Shown one piece after another: positions 1 to 5,490 of a stretch of 7,925 nt of DNA. Below the pieces are notes generated by a model, which worked only from the letters and a program-made list of their open reading frames with translations, had not been told where the DNA came from and ran no database searches. Every line of letters begins with the position of its first letter. The stretch's first letter is position 1. The stretch covers positions 1 through 7,925 of the forward strand of contig CAYTFK010000320.1 of assembly GCA_964436865.1 (NCBI GenBank). Direction: 5' to 3'. The stretch is from JAXGPP01 sp964436865 (GTDB lineage Bacteria > Planctomycetota > Planctomycetia > Pirellulales > Thermoguttaceae). A program made the position numbers and the translations under genes.

Positions 1-1
1 A

Positions 2-1183
2 ATGAAACTCAAGCGATTACCCGAGGATTTCCAGGTAGACGAGATCTCGGCATTCCAGGCCGACGGGGGAGCCCATGCGCTTTATCGGCTGACAAAGCAC
101 GGGATGGGCACATTTGAGGCGATCGAAGCGATCCGGCGGCGGTGGGACCTTCAGCCCGACCGCATTTCCTATGGCGGACTCAAAGACCGGTATGCGGTTA
201 CCAGCCAGTACCTCACCGTACTGCACGGGCCGCGCCGCGGTCTGCGCGAAACAAGCTTCGAATTGGCTTATCTCGGGCAGGCTTCCCGGCGCTTCAGCTC
301 CGAAGACATCTCCGCCAATCGCTTCCGCATCGTGCTTCGCGATCTGAGCAAAGCGGAAATTGCCTCCGCGCGGATCGCCTTGGAGGAGATTGCTCGTGAC
401 GGACTGGCCAACTACTTCGACCGCCAGCGATTCGGCTCCGTGGGCGAATCGGGCGAGTTCGTCGCCCAGCCCTGGTGCCGGGGCGACTATGAGCGCGCCC
501 TGTGGCTCGCGCTGGCCGACGCGAACGACCACGACCGGCCGCAGGACCGCGCGGAGAAGGAATCGCTCCGCGCCCACTGGGGCGATTGGCAGGCCTGTCT
601 GCCGCTTCTGGCCGACTCATCGCGACGCCGAGTGGTTGAGTATCTGGCCGATCGCCCCGGCGACTTCCGCGCGGCGATCACCCGGATCGACCATCATCTG
701 CGGAGCATGTACCTTGCGGCCTTCCAGAGCTTTTTGTGGAACGAGATGCTCGCCGAGTGGCTTCGCGAAGAATGCCGCGGCGACGTAATCGTCGAGGTGC
801 CCCTCCACGATCGCCGCTATCCGTTTCCGTGGTGCACCGAGAGCGACAAGCGAGCGTTGATCGAGAAGGCGTCACTGCCCCTCCCCTCGGCCCGCCTGCA
901 CCTGGAAGAGGACAAGATCCGCGGGCTGATCGAGCGCGTGCTTGCGCGACACGGTCTCGAGTTGCGGCAATTGCGGGTGAAGTACCCGCGCGACACGTTC
1001 TTCTCGAAAGGCAATCGGCCGGCGATCGTCTACCCGGCGAATCTCACCCACGCGACGGGCATTGACGAAATTTACCCGCAGCGCGAGACATTAACGCTCA
1101 GCTTCGAGCTTCCCCGCGGCGCATACGCGACCGTGCTCGTCGCGCGAATGGCGGTGGGCGATCGAGCCCAGCCCGAGCAATAG
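2..1183 (+). CDS. truD: tRNA pseudouridine(13) synthase TruD
   Basis: TruD converts uridine 13 in the D-arm of certain tRNAs to pseudouridine in the cytoplasm. The 393-residue product shows the family landmarks in order: a PEDFQVDEI start region (residues 7-15), the catalytic motif GLKDRYAVTSQ (59-69) with Asp62 as expected nucleophile, ANRFRIVLRDL (105-115), NYFDRQRFG (137-145), the helix QSFLWNEMLAEW (about 242-253), and the C-terminal FELPRGAYATVL signature. It is somewhat longer than the E. coli enzyme (about 350 residues); the extra length lies in the middle, the usual place for the variable TruD insertion. The ATG at base 2 begins one base into the window, so its ribosome binding site cannot be seen. 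The N-terminus nevertheless aligns well with the family start, so the gene is probably complete. It ends 53 bases from the stop of the convergent tatA. No functional link to the other genes is apparent. Confidence 0.96.
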   Translation: MKLKRLPEDFQVDEISAFQADGGAHALYRLTKHGMGTFEAIEAIRRRWDLQPDRISYGGLKDRYAVTSQYLTVLHGPRRGLRETSFELAYLGQASRRFSSEDISANRFRIVLRDLSKAEIASARIALEEIARDGLANYFDRQRFGSVGESGEFVAQPWCRGDYERALWLALADANDHDRPQDRAEKESLRAHWGDWQACLPLLADSSRRRVVEYLADRPGDFRAAITRIDHHLRSMYLAAFQSFLWNEMLAEWLREECRGDVIVEVPLHDRRYPFPWCTESDKRALIEKASLPLPSARLHLEEDKIRGLIERVLARHGLELRQLRVKYPRDTFFSKGNRPAIVYPANLTHATGIDEIYPQRETLTLSFELPRGAYATVLVARMAVGDRAQPEQ

Positions 1184-1236
1184 CCTGCTCGGCGGACCCG
1201 CTCGATCGCCACCAGGAGGCGAAGCCCGTGATCCGC

Positions 1237-1407
1237 TCAGGCCTGCTGGTCGCGAGGCTTGTCGAGCGCCTCGACGTCGTTCAAGCCGCGCTTGAATTCC
1301 GAAATGCCGCTTCCCAGCGAGCGCATCACCGAGGGGAGCCGGTTGCCGAACAACAACAAGGCAATTACGCCCACAATCATCAGTTCCGTATGGCCAATGC
1401 CAAACAT
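1237..1407 (-). CDS. tatA: TatA/E-family twin-arginine translocase subunit, 56 residues
   Basis: This short minus-strand gene encodes 56 residues. It starts MFGIGHTELMIVGV, continues with a hydrophobic helix to about residue 19, then the near-invariant FG hinge (residues 20-21), then an amphipathic helix (LPSVMRSLGSGISEFKRGL, 24-42), and ends in a short charged tail. This is the TatA/TatE layout: one membrane helix, FG, amphipathic helix. TatA multimers form the pore-like element of the Tat pathway, which exports folded, often cofactor-loaded proteins. The sequence GAGGCG lies about 8 bases upstream of the ATG and serves as ribosome binding site. No tatC or tatB is in the window, so this is a tatA separated from any tatC here. 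It could be the main TatA or a TatE-like paralogue. It is convergent with truD and divergent from the HEAT-repeat gene. The nearby ApbE and polyferredoxin both carry RR-type segments, which makes its position suggestive but not proof of a shared role. Confidence 0.93.
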   Translation of the reverse strand: MFGIGHTELMIVGVIALLLFGNRLPSVMRSLGSGISEFKRGLNDVEALDKPRDQQA

Positions 1408-1483
1408 CGTGCAGTCGCCTCAACGAGCAGATTCCAGGAAATCGGTGCCCCACGCGGCATGGCCGCCGCAGCTACCGCAGGTA

Positions 1484-1514
1484 ATTATAACTGACGCACG
1501 GCGGCCTCTGCCAG
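1484..1514 (-). promoter_or_regulatory. Candidate promoter of tatA
   Basis: On the minus strand a perfect -10 box TATAAT lies at 1489-1484. A partial -35 match, CTGGCA (4 of 6), lies at 1514-1509 with a 19-base spacer, which is longer than ideal. The implied transcript would start near 1477 and have a leader of about 70 bases before the tatA ATG at 1407. The AT-rich TATAAT stands out in a very GC-rich region. The -35 part is weak. Confidence 0.4.
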
Positions 1515-1528
1515 GAGGCAATAGAACC

Positions 1529-1557
1529 TTGCCCCCCCACACGAGTGCAGTGATAAT
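1529..1557 (+). promoter_or_regulatory. Candidate promoter of the HEAT-repeat gene
   Basis: TTGCCC (1529-1534, 4 of 6 to TTGACA) is followed after exactly 17 bases by GATAAT (1552-1557, 5 of 6 to TATAAT). The predicted start is near 1564, giving a leader of about 57 bases to the ATG at 1621. It faces away from the tatA promoter candidate, so the region 1484-1557 would be a divergent promoter pair. Confidence 0.45.
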
Positions 1558-1604
1558 AGGGCAGGGGTGGGCTCCAACCGTCACCAATCAATCCGTCGAC
1601 CAAC

Positions 1605-1610
1605 GAGGAG
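1605..1610 (+). promoter_or_regulatory. Ribosome binding site that decides the HEAT-gene start
   Basis: GAGGAG lies 10 bases before the ATG at 1621. The open frame extends upstream to a GTG at 1567, but that start has no purine-rich site at a sensible distance, lies almost on the predicted transcription start, and would put 18 charged residues in front of a signal peptide. The ATG at 1621 is therefore preferred. Confidence 0.7.
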
Positions 1611-1620
1611 ATGTCGAACC

Positions 1621-2910
1621 ATGCAGCCTTCCGCGATCCTAGTTTTCGGCATCCTCACGTTGTCGGCCGCCGCCGGGGAACCGACCCAGAAGACGGAGTC
1701 CATCAACGGATTCATCCAGGCCCTCGATGCTTCGGAACCGGAGGCCCGGTTCCAGGGGGCGCTCGAACTCGGCGATCGCGGCCCTGACGCGGCGCCGGCC
1801 GTCCAAGCGTTGGTCAAACGGCTTGGCGACGACAACACGAATGTCCGTGCCGCTTCCGCTTGGGCCTTGGGCCGGATCGGTCCCCAGGCCAAGGACGCAA
1901 TTCCCGCACTGGTCAAGGCATTGTCCGATCCTGGCTACACCGCTGAAGGGGCTGCGCTCTGGCCGGTTGCCGCCGAGGCGCTCGGCCGGATCGGCCCGGC
2001 CGCGGTGCCTGCGCTTACCGGAGCGCTCGGCAGCTCCGAGCTTCAAGTCGTGAAAGGCGCCGCTGGCGCGCTGCACGACATCGGCCCGGAAGCGAAAGAC
2101 GCGGTGCCAGCGCTGATCGCCGTCTTGGAAAAGCCTGCCATCACGGTGGCCGGGGGCGACACTAGCCCCGATAGCCACGGATCGGCGATGTTTGCCCTGA
2201 TCGGCATCGGCCCGGAGGCGAAGGCGGCGGTCCCTGCCTTGATCAAGCTGCTCGACAGCGAGAACTTCCACAACCAGTACTGGTCTTGCCGGGCGCTCGC
2301 GGCGATTGGCGCCGAAGCGAAACCGGCCGTACCCGACCTCTGCCGATTGACTAAGGACGCCGTTCCCTCGGTCCGTCGCCACGCCGCCATGGCGCTGGGC
2401 AAGATCGGCTCGGGCATTGGCGACGAGGGTCTCAAGTGCCTCATTGCGGCGATTGAAGATCCGCTCGAACCGGTCCGCCAGGATGCAGTCGTTGCCCTGG
2501 GCGATCTTGGTTCGTTCGCCCAGCCGGCCATCCCCGCGATCGAGAAGGCGTTGGCTGGCGACCGCTTGGCCGCGCGAGCGCACGCAGCACGGAGCCTGTG
2601 GCAGATCACTGGCGAGACGGAGCAGGCCTCAAAGGTTCTCGCCGAGGCGATCGCCAACCCCGTCGAAGCCGAGTTCGCCGCGGCGACGCTGATTGAAATG
2701 GGACCGGCGGCCAAACCGGCCGTGTCCCGGCTCAACGAGCATCTCAAGTCCACCGATCCGCTCGTTCGGCTCTCCGCCGCCGAGGCCTTGCTGACCATCG
2801 AACCCGATTCGCAGGCCGCCGCCGCGGCGATCGAAGAACTGAAGAAGAGCGATAGCGAAGAGGTCCGGGAAGACACTGCCAAGGTACTCAAGCGACTGAA
2901 GAAGCCCTGA
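1621..2910 (+). CDS. Exported HEAT-repeat protein
   Basis: The 429-residue product begins with a hydrophobic stretch (AILVFGILTLSAAAG, residues 5-19) that resembles a Sec signal peptide, although its n-region lacks the usual basic residues. Cleavage near AAAG/EP is plausible. The rest is almost entirely HEAT-like helical repeats, about nine to ten. Most units follow a pattern of a hydrophobic helix, then AALxALGxIGPxAKxAVPALIxxL; clear copies start near residues 45, 75, 115, 145, 187, 222, 253, 285, 315, 350 and 383. The GPxAKxAVPAL linker recurs nearly unchanged, a mark of recent internal repeat expansion. HEAT solenoids act as protein-binding scaffolds. No catalytic motif, heme site or membrane anchor is visible, so no specific function can be given. 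Such secreted HEAT proteins are frequent in Planctomycetota. The gene appears to have its own promoter and is separated from the downstream apbE by 199 bases, so it is probably not part of that operon. Confidence 0.9.
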   Translation: MQPSAILVFGILTLSAAAGEPTQKTESINGFIQALDASEPEARFQGALELGDRGPDAAPAVQALVKRLGDDNTNVRAASAWALGRIGPQAKDAIPALVKALSDPGYTAEGAALWPVAAEALGRIGPAAVPALTGALGSSELQVVKGAAGALHDIGPEAKDAVPALIAVLEKPAITVAGGDTSPDSHGSAMFALIGIGPEAKAAVPALIKLLDSENFHNQYWSCRALAAIGAEAKPAVPDLCRLTKDAVPSVRRHAAMALGKIGSGIGDEGLKCLIAAIEDPLEPVRQDAVVALGDLGSFAQPAIPAIEKALAGDRLAARAHAARSLWQITGETEQASKVLAEAIANPVEAEFAAATLIEMGPAAKPAVSRLNEHLKSTDPLVRLSAAEALLTIEPDSQAAAAAIEELKKSDSEEVREDTAKVLKRLKKP

Positions 2911-2913
2911 GCT

Positions 2914-2929
2914 GAACCGCGGACGGTTC
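2914..2929 (+). terminator. Small hairpin after the HEAT-repeat gene
   Basis: GAACCG (2914-2919) and CGGTTC (2924-2929) form a perfect 6-bp stem with a CGGA loop, starting 4 bases after the stop codon. Its position suits a transcription terminator or an mRNA 3' end stabiliser. No T-run follows, so it is not a canonical intrinsic terminator. Confidence 0.3.
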
Positions 2930-2982
2930 CGCCCAGTGTCTGCCCCCTCCATCGGCCGGACGCCTTCCGCCATACGCAATTT

Positions 2983-3010
2983 CCCGAGATCCGCACCACC
3001 AAATCTCGGG
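2983..3010. repeat. 8-bp perfect inverted repeat upstream of apbE
   Basis: CCCGAGAT (2983-2990) and ATCTCGGG (3003-3010) are perfect inverted copies separated by 12 bases. No T-tract follows on either strand. It could be an operator with two half-sites (centre spacing 20 bases, about two helical turns) or an RNA hairpin ending upstream transcription. It lies about 100 bases before the apbE start. Confidence 0.45.
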
Positions 3011-3037
3011 CCCTGATAGCATCGCAGGGCGCTCGTG

Positions 3038-3066
3038 TTTGCAGCTCCGGCGCGATCCGCTACATT
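3038..3066 (+). promoter_or_regulatory. Weak promoter candidate for the apbE operon
   Basis: TTTGCA (3038-3043, 4 of 6) and TACATT (3061-3066, 4 of 6) are 17 bases apart. A transcript would start near 3073 with a leader of about 37 bases. Matches of this quality occur by chance; position is the main support. Confidence 0.25.
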
Positions 3067-3109
3067 GAGGGCTTGTGCGCTGTCAACATAGCCTTGAGGG
3101 GATGACCGA

Positions 3110-4114
3110 ATGTCACGCTTCAGTCGGCGCCGCCTTCTGGCGTGCGCGCTTGGGGCCGCGGGGATCTGCAGCGTCGGGTTTGCGGTGCGTCCGCGACGCG
3201 GGGGCAGCCAAGTCGTCAAGCGCGAGGGCCGGGCTCTCGGCACCTCGATTTCGGTGACCGTGATCCATCCCGATCACCAACTTGCCCAGCGCGCGGCGGA
3301 GGCCGCTTTGGCCGAGGTGCAGTTGATCGATCGACTGATGAGCCTCTACCGCCCCGATAGCCAGCTTTGCCGGCTCAACGCCAACGGGCGGCTGGACAGT
3401 CCGCACCCCTACCTCGTCTCGGTGCTTCACCAGGCCCAACAAGTGTCGGCACGCAGCAACGGCGCGTTCGACGTGACGGTTCAGCCGCTTTGGGAAATCT
3501 ATTCCTACGCCCGCCGCAAGGGCAAGCTCCCCGACGGCAACCGCCTAGAGGCTGCTGTGAAAAAGGTGAACTGGCGGGACGTTGAAGTGGCATCGCATCG
3601 CATACGACTTCGCGGCCACGGTACGGCAGTGACGCTCAACGGCATCGCGCAGGGATTCGCCGCAGATCGGGCCCTCTTGGTGCTTGAAGAACTCGGCATT
3701 CACGACGCCCTGCTCGACACGGGCGAAATCGGCAGCCTGGGGCGTCCGGCATCCGCCCGACCGTGGTCGATCGGCATCCAGCATCCTCGCTACCCGGAGG
3801 CTTATCTGGCTGTCGCGGCCCTCGAAGGCCGTTGCCTTTCGACATCCGCCGATTATGCGACAAGCTTCAGCGCCGACCATCGCGACAATCACCTCTTCGA
3901 TCCGCGTACCGGCCGGTCGCCGACAGTTCTCGCCAGCGTGTCCGTGGTGGCTCCTACGGCGACCGAAGCCGATGCCTTATCGACAGCCGCCTACGTGCTG
4001 GAACCGGAGGACGGGCTGCACCTCGTCGAGTCCACTCCCGGAGCCGACGTGCTGATGGTCTTCAAGGATGGCCGCACGCTGGCCAGCGCCGGTTTCCCCG
4101 CCCCCGTCTCCTGA
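3110..4114 (+). CDS. apbE: FAD:protein FMN transferase, ApbE family
   Basis: ApbE enzymes split FAD and link FMN through a phosphoester bond to a Thr of FMN-binding domains outside the cytoplasm. The 334-residue product, normal for the family, shows DSQLCRLN (83-90), GAFDVTVQPLW (118-128), LNGIAQGFAADR (176-187), DTGEIGSLG (203-211), STSADYA (244-250), HLFDPRTG (261-268) and ADALSTA (287-293), whose Asp288 and Thr292 match the usual metal-binding positions. The NGIAQG and GEIGSLG variants remind me of ApbE proteins of the NosX type. The N-terminus has SRRRLLA (6-11 core) before a hydrophobic stretch (LLACALGAAGICSVGFA), which fits a Tat signal; LLAC is probably too near the arginines for a lipobox. 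The start is supported by GAGGGGA at 3096-3102, 7 bases before the ATG. It is the first gene of a three-gene operon; the likely substrate is the FMN-binding protein encoded 24 bases downstream. Confidence 0.96.
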   Translation: MSRFSRRRLLACALGAAGICSVGFAVRPRRGGSQVVKREGRALGTSISVTVIHPDHQLAQRAAEAALAEVQLIDRLMSLYRPDSQLCRLNANGRLDSPHPYLVSVLHQAQQVSARSNGAFDVTVQPLWEIYSYARRKGKLPDGNRLEAAVKKVNWRDVEVASHRIRLRGHGTAVTLNGIAQGFAADRALLVLEELGIHDALLDTGEIGSLGRPASARPWSIGIQHPRYPEAYLAVAALEGRCLSTSADYATSFSADHRDNHLFDPRTGRSPTVLASVSVVAPTATEADALSTAAYVLEPEDGLHLVESTPGADVLMVFKDGRTLASAGFPAPVS

Positions 4115-4138
4115 ACGTCTTCCGCGGAGCAGACCGAA

Positions 4139-5473
4139 ATGATCGATCGGCCGGGTACCAGTCGCACAACCGCTTTCGTCATCGCGATCGTTGCCGCAGT
4201 CTTCCTGCGTTCAGTCTCGCTCGCCGCCGATGCGCCCAAGAAACAGGTCTTGGTCGAGCTCCTGGCCGGGTCGAAGCTGCAAGGTGAGCTGGTCGCGCGC
4301 GACTCGAGTGCGATCACCATTACGACTACGGTCAGCGGCCGGACTTACACCCGCAAGCTGCCGATGGACCGACTTCTCGCGATAACCATCGACGGCAAAC
4401 GCGAGGTGCTGAACAAGGCGGCCAGCACGTCATTGCCAGCCGCGGCGAGCAAGGTGCCTGCTGTCACGGCTGGAGTGAATCGATCGAGGGCCGAAATCGA
4501 CGCCTTGATCGACAAGCTCGGCCAGACTCCGCCGGACTGGTGGGACTCGGCAGACCTCAACTATCCTCAGTCGCTCGATCTGAGCTGGCCGGAGCCCGCT
4601 CCCCCACCGTGGAACGCGCAGAAGAATGTCGGCCAGTACATCTGGGACGTGATCAACCCGAATCCGGGAAGGTGGCATCACGGAATCCGGCTGGTGCACC
4701 ATCTGCTCACCATGCACCAGAAGGATCGTCAGAAGCGTATCCGGGCGATGGAATCCCTGGGCAACATGTACTTCAACCTGCTGCAGGACTATCCCCGCGC
4801 GGCGTTCTGGTGGCGAAAAGCCATCGCCGATCGCGGCGCCGCCACGCCCAGCGGCGTAAGCCTGGCCGAATGTTATTGGCGGCTGGGCAGCAAGGAGATG
4901 GCACTCGAACAACTCAACAAGATCCCACTGTACTATCCAACCATCAAGCTTCTGGCCGACATGGGAGAGACTCGCCGCGCACTGCAGATCGCCGAGGCCT
5001 CGGCCCGCAGCCTGCCCGACATGGCCTGGCTCTATGCCGGAGACGCGGCACGGGTTGCCGGCCAGTACCAGCAGGCATTGCAGTACTACCAGAAGGTGCT
5101 CGACGTTCCAGCGACCGGCAGAATGCAGCAGCGGATCGAACGCAACCAGGTCCGTGCGCGGGCCAATATCGAGGGAATCAAGCTGTTCGACGCGCTCGAC
5201 CTGAAACGGATTCCCGACGGCAAATACCGCGGCACGAGCCCGGCCTACGCCGGCGATCTGACGGTGGAGGTCACCATCAAGGGCGGCCGGATCCAGGCCG
5301 TCGATATCGTCGCGCACCAGGAGAAACAGTTCTACTCGGCGATCACTGATACGACGCGGAAGATCATCCAGAATCAGAGTCTCAAGGGCATCGATGCCAC
5401 CACTCACGCGACCATCACGTCCGACGCCATCGTCAATGCTTCCGCGAAGGCTCTTGCCGGCGGGATGAAGTAG
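4139..5473 (+). CDS. Exported TPR protein with C-terminal FMN-binding domain
   Basis: This 444-residue protein is likely the flavin carrier of the operon. Residues 11-30 form a Sec-type signal peptide (AFVIAIVAAVFLRSVSLAA) with cleavage near 29-30. Residues 37-90 (VLVELLAGSKLQGELV onward) look like a small beta-barrel of SH3/Sm type. A Trp- and His-rich segment follows (about 131-190: PPDWW, NPNPGRWHHG, VHHLL). Residues about 198-325 contain TPR-like helix pairs, for example LGNMYFNLLQDYPRAAFWW and GQYQQALQYYQKVL. Residues 359-440 are an FMN_bind domain: DGKYRGTSPAYAGDLTVEV, then GGRIQAVDIVAHQE, then IDATTHATITSDAI (418-431). By comparison with NqrC/RnfG/NosR motifs (DxxSGATxTS), Thr425 is the expected FMN attachment site; His423 replaces the usual Gly. 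No heme motif is present. GGAG at 4126-4129, 9 bases before the ATG, supports the start. Domain assignment at the C-terminus is firm; the TPR and barrel parts are moderate. Confidence 0.9.
   Translation: MIDRPGTSRTTAFVIAIVAAVFLRSVSLAADAPKKQVLVELLAGSKLQGELVARDSSAITITTTVSGRTYTRKLPMDRLLAITIDGKREVLNKAASTSLPAAASKVPAVTAGVNRSRAEIDALIDKLGQTPPDWWDSADLNYPQSLDLSWPEPAPPPWNAQKNVGQYIWDVINPNPGRWHHGIRLVHHLLTMHQKDRQKRIRAMESLGNMYFNLLQDYPRAAFWWRKAIADRGAATPSGVSLAECYWRLGSKEMALEQLNKIPLYYPTIKLLADMGETRRALQIAEASARSLPDMAWLYAGDAARVAGQYQQALQYYQKVLDVPATGRMQQRIERNQVRARANIEGIKLFDALDLKRIPDGKYRGTSPAYAGDLTVEVTIKGGRIQAVDIVAHQEKQFYSAITDTTRKIIQNQSLKGIDATTHATITSDAIVNASAKALAGGMK
5393..5422 (+). other. Predicted FMN attachment motif (Thr425)
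   Basis: These codons encode DATTHATITS (residues 419-428). The ApbE target motif in known flavinylated domains is approximately D-x-x-[ST]-G-A-T-[x]-[TS]. Asp419, Thr422, Ala424 and the acceptor Thr425 (codon 5411-5413) match; the Gly position is His423. FMN linkage to Thr425 is predicted from the family, not shown. Confidence 0.65.
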
Positions 5474-5490
5474 ACCTCCTGGGGCTGATC

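Noticed and set aside
1206..1222. TCGCC-7-GGCGA hairpin between the convergent stops of truD and tatA as a shared terminator
   Set aside because: It has only a 5-bp stem with a 7-base loop and no T-tract on either strand.
1567..1620. GTG start at 1567 for the HEAT-repeat gene
   Set aside because: It would place 18 polar, Arg-rich residues before the signal peptide and has no suitable ribosome binding site; the ATG at 1621 has GAGGAG 10 bases upstream.
1228..1642. Plus-strand frames (1228-1494 and 1259-1642) over the tatA locus
   Set aside because: They are antisense to a clear TatA protein, lack good ribosome sites and have no recognisable sequence.
1639..3002. Two minus-strand open frames (1639-2583 and 2043-3002) opposite the HEAT-repeat gene
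   Set aside because: Both mirror the regular codon pattern of the HEAT repeats; the plus-strand protein has a signal peptide, ribosome site and coherent repeats, while these show no family features.
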